64,000 nt of DNA. Origin: Pukyongia salina. Lineage in GTDB: Bacteria > Bacteroidota > Bacteroidia > Flavobacteriales > Flavobacteriaceae. The notes under the pieces were generated by a model. That model made no database searches. It saw nothing but the letters and a program-made list of their open reading frames with translations, and was not told the origin of the DNA. The translations under genes were made by a program, and so were the position numbers. The stretch covers positions 2,046,001 to 2,110,000 of the forward strand of contig NZ_CP027062.1 in NCBI RefSeq assembly GCF_002966125.1, given 5' to 3'. The first letter of the stretch is position 1, and each line of letters starts with the position of its first letter. This document shows, piece by piece, positions 50,230-59,178 of this stretch.

Positions 50230-50310
50230 AAGAGTTTTTTATTCAGAAATGCCACAAAAAATATACCGATTTTAACGTGAAAAAATGTTAAACTTCTGTA
50301 ATACAGGTGA

Positions 50311-51978
50311 TTATTTTACAAATTTCAATGTTCTGGACTGGTTGGCTACCTGCACGGATGCGAAATACATCCCGCGAGCCAAGGTGGAAGTGCTAATATC
50401 TACTGCAGTTGCATTAGGCGACAATCTCATGATCTCCTGTCCTGTGAAATTGTAAATGATCACTTCAGAGATCAGCTCGTTGTTGCTGATCACAAATCGA
50501 TCATCCACCGGATTTGGGAATAAATTCAAATTGGCAAATATTCTATCCTCCTGACCGAGCACAGGTTCACAAGTTATTTCTAATTCGAAGTCCCCCGAAG
50601 CAGTTCCGGCTCCCTCAACAAGGATGTAAGTTGTTTCCAGATCATAGCTGGGAAATTCCAATTCAGATTGTGTGCCGCAGAAATCATCGTTCGTTATTTC
50701 ATTATTGAACGCGCAATCGGTAAAAGATCGAAGAACTGTATCGAAATTCGTACCCGAACCACATAAGGAAACTGTTATAGTTGATAACTGACCATTTCCT
50801 GTATAACTGTAAAAAACATCGGGAGACGAATTACCTCCATTGTCTGTAGCCGTCGTTGTAGATCCGAAAACTATAGAATTACACGATACGGGAATAGCTG
50901 TAGAACAGGTGTTATTAATAGGTACATCCGGTAATCTTAGTACGAATCCGGAACCCGAGTCTGTTAGTCCCACTATCGTACTTCCATCATCCGAGATGTC
51001 GAGCGGCAAGGCTAATATAGCTCCCTGTACATCAATTCCAAGAGATATAGCAAGGTCTGTGAGATCCAGCATACCTGTGGCATCGGTATGAATAATTCCT
51101 CGTCCAAATACAGCTGGGGCAGGGAAGGGCCTGTAAAACCCTACGGCGATCGATCCATCTTCAGAGAGTCCGCTAATCGCCCCTCTCCATCCTGCAGTGG
51201 GAGCAGGTCCTATATCTATGATGCCGGTGTTCATACTCCATTTCCATGCCTGAAAATTATTTCCGAATCCCTGACCACCACCCATCCAAACTCCATCTCT
51301 GGACATTGCACCTACCTCTGTAGCGCTATCGCCATTAGGATGTGTAATTAAGGTTTGTACCCCGTTTATCCAAATGGCACCCTGACGGAAACCACTTGAT
51401 GAATCCTGCCATCCACCTATTATCGAGCCATCGTTATTGGCTTTATTCGCTCGTGTACTTCTACCCGCAACTGTACTTCCAAGATCCTCGATACCACCTC
51501 CACTGGTCCACTTGATGGCATGTGCATTTCCGGCACTTATCCATCCCAGGCCTACGATTGTAGACCCATCTGCCGAGAATCCCCATGCCGAACTAGCCGA
51601 GTTTCCAGAAGATGAACCTAGAGACCCATGTGAGGTCCAGGTTTGGGTTCCCAGGTTATAAGAGCTAAGTTCCCCTAAATTATTACCAGGATTAACACGC
51701 GTTCCGGCAACCACAGTCCCGGCGCCATTCACCGAAGTCTGGCCACCAAATCCTGAAGGTCCAACCCCACCAATGAGGGTAATCCCACCGGATTCGGTCC
51801 ACACAAAATGTTCAGATCCATTATCACCAACAACGACGGTTCCGTCTGAATTTGTATCAGTAGCATTAAATCCGCCACCAAGAAGGAATAGCTGGGCGTT
51901 GACGTTATGAATACTGAATATGGCGATTAGTGTGAAAAGACCAAGCATTTTCACCCTGAGTGAGGAATAATTTTTCAT
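50311..51978 (-). CDS. HAF-repeat-like secreted protein with T9SS sorting domain
   Basis: 555 aa. Signal peptide cleaved near SIHNVNAQ, then ~330 residues of repeats with ADGSTIVGLGW, NDGSIIGGWQD, EDGSIAVGFYRPF and DDGSTIVGLTDSG, resembling HAF/extracellular repeats that form a propeller; then a CBM-like beta domain (~365-470; TCSTAIPVSCNSIVFGSTTT), then a T9SS type A tail (LFPNPVDDRFVISN, TLARGMYFASVQV, ending LKFVK). ATG 51978 chosen because it opens the signal peptide. Predicted to be exported to the cell surface or medium; activity unknown. Confidence 0.85.
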   Translation of the reverse strand: MKNYSSLRVKMLGLFTLIAIFSIHNVNAQLFLLGGGFNATDTNSDGTVVVGDNGSEHFVWTESGGITLIGGVGPSGFGGQTSVNGAGTVVAGTRVNPGNNLGELSSYNLGTQTWTSHGSLGSSSGNSASSAWGFSADGSTIVGLGWISAGNAHAIKWTSGGGIEDLGSTVAGRSTRANKANNDGSIIGGWQDSSSGFRQGAIWINGVQTLITHPNGDSATEVGAMSRDGVWMGGGQGFGNNFQAWKWSMNTGIIDIGPAPTAGWRGAISGLSEDGSIAVGFYRPFPAPAVFGRGIIHTDATGMLDLTDLAISLGIDVQGAILALPLDISDDGSTIVGLTDSGSGFVLRLPDVPINNTCSTAIPVSCNSIVFGSTTTATDNGGNSSPDVFYSYTGNGQLSTITVSLCGSGTNFDTVLRSFTDCAFNNEITNDDFCGTQSELEFPSYDLETTYILVEGAGTASGDFELEITCEPVLGQEDRIFANLNLFPNPVDDRFVISNNELISEVIIYNFTGQEIMRLSPNATAVDISTSTLARGMYFASVQVANQSRTLKFVK

Positions 51979-52060
51979 TAGATCAATTTTTTTTGGTGGT
52001 GAATAAATAAATATACCGAATTTCATTAACATTATTATTTTCCATATCCTGTGATAATAA

Positions 52061-52090
52061 AAAAACCCGGGTTGAACTACCCGGGTTTTT
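52061..52090 (-). terminator. Terminator of secA
   Basis: 12-bp perfect stem (52061-52072 with 52079-52090), 6-nt loop, and a U tract in both directions. It lies 21 nt beyond the secA stop on the minus strand. Confidence 0.92.
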
Positions 52091-52110
52091 TTAATACTTA
52101 ATGGATTTGT

Positions 52111-55100
52111 TTATTCGTCCACCAGCACCCATTCGCCTTTATCAATTAAAGGGATGGCTTGTTTGTATTTAACGGTCTTGTTCTCACCACTCATCACATT
52201 TTTAATAGTAACCCGCTCGTTACGGCCAATTTTTGGTCGTTCGCGAACAATCGTTTCGGTAATTTGTGGTTTAGGTTGAGTATTTCCTGCTGCTCTGGAC
52301 TGTGCTGCCCGTTCGTCCATATTAGGGATCTCGTCTTTCTGCTCACTAAGCTTTTCTTTACGTTTTACCTCCCGGGCTTCCTGGATCTGTTGCTGGTTCT
52401 CCTGTGGTAATTCCCCTTTGAAAAGGAAGGATATCACATCTTTGTTCACTTTCTCTATCATAGCCTTAAAGAGCTCGAAAGCTTCAAACTTGTATATAAG
52501 CAACGGATCTTTTTGTTCGTGAACTGCCAGCTGCACCGATTGTTTTAACTCATCCATTTTACGAAGATGTGTTTTCCAGGCATCATCGATAATGGCCAAA
52601 GTGATATTTTTCTCGAAATCCTGAACCAGTTGCTTCCCGCCCGATTCGTAAGCCTTCTCAAGGTCGGTCGCAACATTAAGGGTTTTAACCCCATCGGTAA
52701 ACGGCACAAGGATACGCTTATACTGGTCTTTATGGTTTTCGTATACATTCTTGATCACCGGGAAGGCCATATCGGCGTTTCTGGTCATCTTATCCTGGTA
52801 GTGCGAGTAGGCAGCCTTATAGATAATACCGGCAATCTCCTGCGCACTTTTATTCTCAAATTCTTTTGCTGAAACCGGCGAGCTCATCGAGAAATAACGA
52901 ATCAATTCAAACTCGAAATTCTTGTAATCCTGGGCTGCTTTGTTGGTTTCGGCTATGATCTCGGACGTATCGTAGATCATATTGGCGATATCCACCCGAA
53001 GTCGTTCGCCAAATAAGGCGTGATAACGTCGTTTGTAAACAACCTCTCGCTGAGCGTTCATCACATCATCATATTCGAGCAGGCGTTTTCTTATTCCGAA
53101 GTTATTTTCCTCTACTTTTTTCTGGGCACGCTCGATAGATTTAGAGATCATACTGTGCTGGATCACTTCCCCTTCTTTCAGTCCCATACGGTCCATCATC
53201 TTGGCAATTCGCTCACTACCAAAAAGTCGCATTAGATTATCTTCCAGGGATACATAGAATTGCGAGCTTCCTGGGTCTCCTTGTCGGCCGGAACGACCAC
53301 GTAACTGTCTGTCCACACGTCGCGAATCGTGCCTTTCGGTACCTACAATCGCCAAACCACCGGCTGCCTTCACCTCATCACTCAGTTTTATATCGGTACC
53401 ACGTCCCGCCATATTGGTCGCTATTGTAACCATTCCGGCTTTACCGGCTTCAGCTACAATATCTGCCTCCTTCTTATGCAATTTCGCGTTCAGTACATTA
53501 TGAGGGATATTCCTAATGCTGAGCATACGGCTTAATAATTCGGAGATCTCAACCGAGGTGGTACCAATAAGTACAGGCCTTCCTGCCTGACTCAATTCGG
53601 TCACCTCTTCAATTACAGCGTTGTATTTTTCACGTTTAGTCTTATAGATCTTATCTTCCATATCCTTACGGGCGATTGGCCTGTTGGTAGGAATTTCCAC
53701 CACATCGAGCTTATAGATCTCCCATAATTCTCCGGCTTCGGTTACCGCTGTACCCGTCATACCTGCAAGTTTGCGGTACATCCTGAAATAATTCTGTAGC
53801 GTAATGGTTGCAAAGGTCTGAGTGGCTGCTTCAACCGTTACATTTTCCTTGGCCTCGATCGCCTGGTGGAGTCCGTCACTATAGCGACGGCCTTCCATTA
53901 TCCTACCCGTGGATTCGTCTACGATCATTACCTTATTGTCTATCACCACATACTGAGTATCCTTTTCGAAGATAGTGTAGGCTTTCAGCAACTGGTTCAT
54001 GGTGTGAATACGTTCGCTTTTCACGGCAAAATCACGGAACAGATCTTCCTTCAGCTCTGCTTCTTCCTCAGGGCTCAACCCTTTCTCTTCGATCTTGGCG
54101 ATCTCGGTACCAATTTCCGGCATTACAAAGAATTCCGGATCGTCCTCCCCAGAAAGGAAGTCCACACCTTTATCGGTAAGATCGATCTGATTGGTTTTTT
54201 CTTCGATCACAAAATACAACTCGGCATCTACTTTAGGCATCTCCCGGTTGTTGTCCTGCATGTAGAAATTCTCTGTCTTCTGAAGGATCTGTTTCACCCC
54301 TTCTTCCGAAAGAAATTTAATAAGGGCTTTGTTTTTTGGCAAACCACGATGTACGCGAAGAAGTTGAAATCCGCCTTCCTTGGTGTCCCCTTCCTTAATG
54401 AGTTTTTTGGCTTCGGCCAATACTCCGGTAAGATATTTTCTCTGGATCTCCACCAGTTGTGCGATCTTGGGTTTCAGTTCGTTGAATTCGTGAATATCGC
54501 CTTTAGGAACAGGACCGGAAATGATCAAGGGGGTTCTCGCATCATCGATCAAAACCGAGTCTACCTCATCCACAATTGCGTAGTGATGCGGCCGCTGAAC
54601 AAGATCTCCCGGGGCGTGCGCCATATTATCACGCAGATAGTCGAAACCAAACTCGTTATTGGTTCCGTAGGTGATATCGGCATTATAAGCTTTTCTTCTG
54701 TCTTCCGAATTGGGCTGATGGTAATCTATACAGTCTACTGTTAAACCATGAAACTCGAAGATGGGTGCCATCCAGGCCGAGTCACGTTTGGCAAGGTAAT
54801 CGTTCACCGTTACAAGATGTACTCCGTTCCCGGCCAGGGCGTTGAGGTAAACTGGTAATGTTGCTACCAGCGTTTTACCTTCACCGGTCTGCATTTCGGC
54901 AACCTTTCCCTGATGCAGAGCTACACCACCTACTAGCTGAACATCGTAATGTACCATGTCCCAGGTAACTTCCTTTCCAGCGGCGTCCCATGAATTCTTC
55001 CAAATAGCTTTTTCCCCGTCCAGGGATACATAGTCCTTGGATCCGGAAAGTTCGCGATCGAAGGGGGTAGCGTTTACAGTTAAAGTTTCATTGTCCTTAA

Positions 55101-55467
55101 ATCGCTGTGCTGTTTCTTTGATCACGGCAAAAGCTTCGGGCAGGATGTCGTCCAGGGTTTTTTTCTCGATCTCGTATCGATCGTTTTTCAGAGAGTCGAT
55201 CTGGTTATAGATATCTTCCTTTTTGTCGATATCTTCCATTTCTTCGGCTTCCTTCTGAAGTTTTTCGATTTCGGCATTGATCTCTGCCTGATCTTCCCTG
55301 ATCCGTTTTCTGAATTCGTCCGATTTTCCCCTTAGTTCATCTATTGTAAGTTTGGATATCTCGGGTTCGAAGGCTTTGATCTGGTCTACAATGGGTTGGA
55401 TCTCACCGATATCCTTTTTGGATTTATCTCCAACAAAAACTTTTAATACGCTATCTAGCAATCCCAT
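52111..55467 (-). CDS. secA: Preprotein translocase ATPase SecA
   Basis: 1118 aa. SecA pushes unfolded preproteins through SecYEG using ATP. Walker [15 protein letters not shown] (~191-204), DEAD-type Walker [24 protein letters not shown]2 [18 protein letters not shown] and [20 protein letters not shown], and the preprotein cross-linking, helical wing and scaffold regions are all present. It is longer than E. coli SecA (901 aa), with extra insertions around residues 330-480, as usual in Bacteroidota. The C-terminus ends [18 protein letters not shown] without the CxCxSGxxYKxCHG zinc motif. Confidence 0.96.
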   Translation of the reverse strand: MGLLDSVLKVFVGDKSKKDIGEIQPIVDQIKAFEPEISKLTIDELRGKSDEFRKRIREDQAEINAEIEKLQKEAEEMEDIDKKEDIYNQIDSLKNDRYEIEKKTLDDILPEAFAVIKETAQRFKDNETLTVNATPFDRELSGSKDYVSLDGEKAIWKNSWDAAGKEVTWDMVHYDVQLVGGVALHQGKVAEMQTGEGKTLVATLPVYLNALAGNGVHLVTVNDYLAKRDSAWMAPIFEFHGLTVDCIDYHQPNSEDRRKAYNADITYGTNNEFGFDYLRDNMAHAPGDLVQRPHHYAIVDEVDSVLIDDARTPLIISGPVPKGDIHEFNELKPKIAQLVEIQRKYLTGVLAEAKKLIKEGDTKEGGFQLLRVHRGLPKNKALIKFLSEEGVKQILQKTENFYMQDNNREMPKVDAELYFVIEEKTNQIDLTDKGVDFLSGEDDPEFFVMPEIGTEIAKIEEKGLSPEEEAELKEDLFRDFAVKSERIHTMNQLLKAYTIFEKDTQYVVIDNKVMIVDESTGRIMEGRRYSDGLHQAIEAKENVTVEAATQTFATITLQNYFRMYRKLAGMTGTAVTEAGELWEIYKLDVVEIPTNRPIARKDMEDKIYKTKREKYNAVIEEVTELSQAGRPVLIGTTSVEISELLSRMLSIRNIPHNVLNAKLHKKEADIVAEAGKAGMVTIATNMAGRGTDIKLSDEVKAAGGLAIVGTERHDSRRVDRQLRGRSGRQGDPGSSQFYVSLEDNLMRLFGSERIAKMMDRMGLKEGEVIQHSMISKSIERAQKKVEENNFGIRKRLLEYDDVMNAQREVVYKRRYHALFGERLRVDIANMIYDTSEIIAETNKAAQDYKNFEFELIRYFSMSSPVSAKEFENKSAQEIAGIIYKAAYSHYQDKMTRNADMAFPVIKNVYENHKDQYKRILVPFTDGVKTLNVATDLEKAYESGGKQLVQDFEKNITLAIIDDAWKTHLRKMDELKQSVQLAVHEQKDPLLIYKFEAFELFKAMIEKVNKDVISFLFKGELPQENQQQIQEAREVKRKEKLSEQKDEIPNMDERAAQSRAAGNTQPKPQITETIVRERPKIGRNERVTIKNVMSGENKTVKYKQAIPLIDKGEWVLVDE

Positions 55468-55582
55468 GATTTATATGTTATTTCGGCTCAACGACACTTG
55501 AAGGTTAAGGCATACAAAAAAACTGTAAAAAAACCAGTCTGCCAAAAGCTTGAACGCTTTTTATTTCCAGTTTGTCGGGCAC

Positions 55583-55612
55583 AAAAAAAGCCTCGTAAAC
55601 GAGACTTTTTAA
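55583..55612 (-). terminator. Terminator of the DUF2795 gene
   Basis: Interrupted stem: CTCGT/ACGAG (55592-55596 with 55599-55603) plus a mismatch and an A/T-rich lower stem. The minus strand then reads a run of U. It ends the small upstream gene before secA. Confidence 0.7.
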
Positions 55613-55641
55613 ATTATTTTTATGTTGCAATGCAACGTGAA

Positions 55642-55863
55642 TTAATATTCATCTTCATTCCACAGATAATCTTCATCTGTAGGATAGTCTGGCCAGATCT
55701 CCTCGATAGAATCGTATGAGTCTCCTTCATCTTCGATCGCTTGTAAATTTTCAACTACTTCAAGCGGAGCTCCGGTTCTGATCGCGTAATCGATCAACTC
55801 GTCTTTAGTCGCCGGCCAGGGCGCATCACTCAAATATGATGCTAATTCTAATGTCCAGTACAT
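55642..55863 (-). CDS. DUF2795 domain protein
   Basis: 73 aa. MYWTLELASYLSDAPWPATK, DELIDYAIRTGAPLEVVENL form a DUF2795 helical domain; the C-terminus is very acidic (DEGDSYDSIEEIWPDYPTDE). DUF2795 proteins are small cytoplasmic proteins, often highly expressed, with no known activity. It has a complete promoter and its own terminator, so it is probably strongly and separately transcribed. Confidence 0.88.
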   Translation of the reverse strand: MYWTLELASYLSDAPWPATKDELIDYAIRTGAPLEVVENLQAIEDEGDSYDSIEEIWPDYPTDEDYLWNEDEY

Positions 55864-55889
55864 AGTACGTAATAGTGTTTAATATTTTG

Positions 55890-55919
55890 CAAAAATAATT
55901 TTTTGTTTCAAAAAGTCAA
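55890..55919 (-). promoter_or_regulatory. Promoter of the DUF2795 gene
   Basis: On the minus strand TTG (55917-55919) and TATTTTTG (55890-55897), spacing 19 bp, both consensus elements. The -7 box is 26 nt before the start codon. Confidence 0.7.
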
Positions 55920-56007
55920 GAAAAAAATGAATTATTTCAGCTGTATTTTAAAGAACGTGTATAAGTAACTGAAAAACAGCAACTTAAAATAAGTTTACAA
56001 AAGGAAT

Positions 56008-56580
56008 TTACAGTTTCTCAGGAATCCATTTAATTTCTTCTGCCTGAAGGTCATTAGACAACTTCCGTGCCAGTACAAAAAGATAATCGGATAGTCTGTT
56101 CAAATACCTTAAAACCGCCTCATCAATGGGTTCTTTGGCATTTAAAAAGGTAGCCAAACGCTCGGCGCGACGGCAAACACAGCGCGCTATGTGACAATAT
56201 GACACGGTGGTGTGCCCACCGGGAAGAACAAAGTGCGTCATTGGTGGCAGTGCGTCATTCATGCTGTCCATTTCTGTTTCCAGCAAGTTGATATCGGCTT
56301 CGTTTATTTTTGGGATGTTTAATCGTTCTTTTCCGCTTTTAAGGGTAGCTTTGGCCGGATCTGTGGCAAGGATAGCGCCCACAGTAAATAATTTTTCCTG
56401 AATACCAATTAGCATTTGCTTATAATGTGCGTCGATCTGTTGGTCGCGAATAAGACCCAAATACGAATTTAATTCGTCTACAGTACCATAACTCTCTATC
56501 CTGATATGATGCTTCTCTACCCTGGTTCCTCCAAATAAGGCTGTTGTACCTTTGTCACCTGTTCTGGTGTATATTTTCAT
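56008..56580 (-). CDS. Cob(I)alamin adenosyltransferase, PduO type
   Basis: 190 aa. PduO-type ATR makes adenosylcobalamin from cob(I)alamin and ATP. Signature N-terminus MKIYTRTGDKGTTALFGG (~1-18) binds ATP; ESYGTVDELNSYLG, THFVLPGGHTTVSYCHIARC and VCRRAERLATFL contain the conserved Arg/Asp/Asn active-site residues. It provides the cofactor for IcmF and any methylmalonyl-CoA mutase. It overlaps the preceding 61-aa gene by 4 nt (ATGA), so they are co-translated. Confidence 0.93.
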   Translation of the reverse strand: MKIYTRTGDKGTTALFGGTRVEKHHIRIESYGTVDELNSYLGLIRDQQIDAHYKQMLIGIQEKLFTVGAILATDPAKATLKSGKERLNIPKINEADINLLETEMDSMNDALPPMTHFVLPGGHTTVSYCHIARCVCRRAERLATFLNAKEPIDEAVLRYLNRLSDYLFVLARKLSNDLQAEEIKWIPEKL

Positions 56581-56762
56581 TGATCGGTCTTATTATGTTG
56601 TTCCCGTTCCTTTTTCTTTTCGTAATAGGCATCTCTGAAACTTCGCTGCTGTCTTTTGCGATTCGTCGATACATTCTTCCTGCTCCATACATACACCAGT
56701 ATTACCAGGAACATAAGCCCGATAATTATAACATATGGATTCGTGAGCAAATCTGAATTCAT
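56577..56762 (-). CDS. Small single-TM membrane protein upstream of the adenosyltransferase
   Basis: 61 aa. One TM helix (~8-27; NPYVIIIGLMFLVILVYVW), then a basic, polar cytoplasmic tail (SRKNVSTNRKRQQRSFRDAY, YEKKKEREQHNKTDQ). Its stop overlaps the adenosyltransferase start (ATGA), so it is probably real and co-expressed. Family not recognised; whether it takes part in cobalamin metabolism is unknown. Confidence 0.65.
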   Translation of the reverse strand: MNSDLLTNPYVIIIGLMFLVILVYVWSRKNVSTNRKRQQRSFRDAYYEKKKEREQHNKTDQ

Positions 56763-56820
56763 AGCATAAAGATACTGAAATTTGAAAAGACCAAAGCCGC
56801 ATGTAACCGAGGAAATATCC

Positions 56821-57627
56821 TTATTTCTTCCGCAGATGTAGATTTAGTTGCATACAAGAATAGAGGTGAGAGTTGCTAACCGCAGAGCGTTCCCAATCGT
56901 AACGATGTGCAGCTTTTCCCCAACGTAGTTTTTTCTCTTTCGAAAACGGTAGCATGGCGTACAAGAAATACCATTTGGATTTCCCTAATACCCCGCGTCT
57001 CTCTAACAGCTCGAAATTCGATTCAAATTTTCGGTATGTTTTTCTACTGAAAGGCCACTCCCAGGCTGCATCGCTCTGAAATGGACGATACAGCATCCTG
57101 ATAAACCAAATTGGATAACTGGTTTGCAAGGGATCGTAACTAATGATCTCACCACCCGGAGCTAGTTTTTCATCCAGTCTCAGGATAAGATTATCCACAT
57201 TCTTAAAATGATGCAACACCCCATAGGCATAAATAAGGTCGAAGTTAGATTCTGTAAAATCCTCCGAGAAGAAATCGGCCGCGATCGCCCTGGCATGAGG
57301 TATATCCTTAAGTTTCTCATTTAGCTTCGCTATCGCCACATCACTAAGGTCTAGACCAACATAGGTTTTGCAATTTGTTGCCATATAGCGCGACAGGCTA
57401 TTCCCCGAATAGCACCCAAGGTCCAGCACCCTTTTATTGGAAAGATCTCCCATCCATTGCTGGTGCAACGCATAGGATTGCTCGAGTATACCGAGTTCTT
57501 TTCTAATATTTTTCAAGGATTTTTCCCGTACGAACGACCAGATCCGGGAGGGTAAGGACTTCTTTTTCTTATTGTAGAACTCCTTTTGTTTTTCGTTCTT
57601 TTTCAGGGTATCCTGCAGGGTTTCCAT
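56821..57627 (-). CDS. Class I SAM-dependent methyltransferase
   Basis: 268 aa. Motif I NKRVLDLGCYSGNSLSRYMA, KTYVGLDLSDVAIAKLNEKL, AIAADFFSEDFTESNFDLIY, YGVLHHFKNVDNLILRLDEK and PGGEIISYDPLQTSYPIWFI are the Rossmann-type Methyltransf_11 set. N-terminal ~60 residues are basic and helical. The acceptor cannot be read from the sequence. It has its own -7 box (57632-57639), just after the ABC gene upstream. Confidence 0.85.
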   Translation of the reverse strand: METLQDTLKKNEKQKEFYNKKKKSLPSRIWSFVREKSLKNIRKELGILEQSYALHQQWMGDLSNKRVLDLGCYSGNSLSRYMATNCKTYVGLDLSDVAIAKLNEKLKDIPHARAIAADFFSEDFTESNFDLIYAYGVLHHFKNVDNLILRLDEKLAPGGEIISYDPLQTSYPIWFIRMLYRPFQSDAAWEWPFSRKTYRKFESNFELLERRGVLGKSKWYFLYAMLPFSKEKKLRWGKAAHRYDWERSAVSNSHLYSCMQLNLHLRKK

Positions 57628-57631
57628 GCAG

Positions 57632-57639
57632 CAAAGATA
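57632..57639 (-). promoter_or_regulatory. -7 promoter box of the methyltransferase gene
   Basis: Reads TATCTTTG on the minus strand, 4 nt before ATG 57627 is reached, so the transcript would be almost leaderless. It lies 1 nt after the ABC gene ends. Confidence 0.4.
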
Positions 57640-57640
57640 C

Positions 57641-58327
57641 TTATTTAATCCGGGTATCGCTCTCTACCATTCCGTCTCTCAGCCTGATAATTCGATGGGC
57701 ATGTGCTGCGATATCTTCTTCGTGTGTTACGATGATCACCGTATTTCCGTTACGGTGGATCTCGTCGAAAAGGTTCATGATCTCATCCGAAGTCTTAGAA
57801 TCCAGGTTACCGGTTGGTTCATCTGCCAGAATAATGGAAGGCTTGTTTACCAGGGCTCTTCCAACGGCTACCCGTTGTCTCTGTCCTCCGGAAAGTTGGT
57901 TGGGTTTATGGTCCATTCGATCTGCCAGGCCTACATCGCTAAGGACCTCCTCGGCACGCAGCTTTCGCTGACTCTTACTCGCACCGGCATAGATCATCGG
58001 CAGGGCCACATTTTCCAGAGCCGTTGTTCGCGGAAGTAAATTAAAGGTTTGAAAAACAAAACCTATTTCGGTATTCCTAATTTCCGCCAGCTCATCATCC
58101 GTCATATTACTTACATCCTTCCCATTGAGTTCGTAGGTACCCGCTGTAGGAGTGTCCAGGCAACCCAGGATATTCATAAGGGTAGATTTTCCCGAACCGG
58201 AAGGGCCCATCAAAGCCACGTATTCACCGCGTTCGATATCGAGATCGATTCCCATAAGAACTTTTACAACTTCCTGTCCCAGAGGAAAATCTCTTCGAAT
58301 TCCCCTAATTTTAATTACATAGTCCAT
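57641..58327 (-). CDS. ABC transporter ATP-binding protein (MacB/LolD-like)
   Basis: 228 aa. Single ABC domain: Walker [10 protein letters not shown] (41-49), Q-loop [20 protein letters not shown], signature [20 protein letters not shown], Walker [14 protein letters not shown], switch [17 protein letters not shown]. The subfamily is that of LolD/MacB/FtsE, which pair with FtsX-type permeases to move lipoproteins, peptides or macrolides. No permease is adjacent, so its partner is unlinked. Confidence 0.9.
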   Translation of the reverse strand: MDYVIKIRGIRRDFPLGQEVVKVLMGIDLDIERGEYVALMGPSGSGKSTLMNILGCLDTPTAGTYELNGKDVSNMTDDELAEIRNTEIGFVFQTFNLLPRTTALENVALPMIYAGASKSQRKLRAEEVLSDVGLADRMDHKPNQLSGGQRQRVAVGRALVNKPSIILADEPTGNLDSKTSDEIMNLFDEIHRNGNTVIIVTHEEDIAAHAHRIIRLRDGMVESDTRIK

Positions 58328-58399
58328 AGTGATCGCAGGCGGTTTTTAAGTTCTGCAAGATAGTAGTTTTTAGCATATGACGCAGCCTCAGCCCTGTTG

Positions 58400-59170
58400 T
58401 TACACGCGAATCCTAAAATCTTGTTTTTTCTGTTCTTTTCTGAAAAAGATCAACCCCCATTGAAAAGTGTCTATACTTACCGTAACCTGTTTATTAGCGA
58501 TGATCTTCTTCCAGGCAGCATTCATTTCGCGGCTCCAGTGGATATCATCCAGGATCACGATGCTGTTATAGTGAATGCATTTCAGAAGTAATTCAAAATA
58601 ACGAAGCGTATCTTTTTCGGTGTGATTTCCGTCCACATAAATAAGATCGAAAGATTCGTTACAGCCAGAAAGATAAGTATCGAAATCGGTGTTGAGCATT
58701 TCAATATTATTCACACCAAATTGGTTAAAATATTCCTTTGCCTTGTTCGCTGTGGCCGGGCACCCTTCCAGCGTGGTGATCGTGGATTGCTCGTGACCTA
58801 ATGCCATTGCAAAGGTGGATAACCCAAGGGATGTCCCAAGTTCGAGTATACTGTTAGGTTGGTGAAAACGGGTTAACCTGTACAGCAGTTTTTGTCTTTT
58901 AATACTCATTCCGGCATGCCTGGCTATAGCCGAAATTTTTCTCACCTCGGATTTGAACACCCTGGATCCTGCGCCCAGATCGGTCACCGAGATCGTACTA
59001 TCATCTGCTAGCAGTGCCTTTCTATGTGCTGAAAGAGCATCGTAGGCGGGGTAATAAGACCGGTCGTAAAAACATTGGGTGAGGAGATTATACACAAAAG
59101 GCGAATGAACCCCGTGCTGGTTTGAGGCTCCAGTGAGAAATTTTAGATAGGATGTAAATGGGTAGATCAT
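58400..59170 (-). CDS. SAM-dependent methyltransferase, O-methyltransferase-like
   Basis: 256 aa. N-terminus MIYPFTSYLKFLTGASNQHG has the conserved HGVHSPFVY segment of a Bacteroidota family. The Rossmann core has NSILELGTSLGLSTFAMALG, TITTLEGCPATANKAKEYF, FDLIYVDGNHTEKDTLRYFE and SIVILDDIHWSREMNAAWKK, the acidic residues being the putative metal ligands of catechol/O-methyltransferase-like enzymes. Substrate unknown. It starts 8 nt after the ABC-F gene, probably one operon. Confidence 0.83.
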   Translation of the reverse strand: MIYPFTSYLKFLTGASNQHGVHSPFVYNLLTQCFYDRSYYPAYDALSAHRKALLADDSTISVTDLGAGSRVFKSEVRKISAIARHAGMSIKRQKLLYRLTRFHQPNSILELGTSLGLSTFAMALGHEQSTITTLEGCPATANKAKEYFNQFGVNNIEMLNTDFDTYLSGCNESFDLIYVDGNHTEKDTLRYFELLLKCIHYNSIVILDDIHWSREMNAAWKKIIANKQVTVSIDTFQWGLIFFRKEQKKQDFRIRV

Positions 59171-59178
59171 AAGGAAAT

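Noticed and set aside
53866-54744. 292-codon frame on the plus strand inside secA
   Set aside because: It is antisense to a fully conserved SecA and its translation has no domain pattern; such shadows are common opposite long genes.
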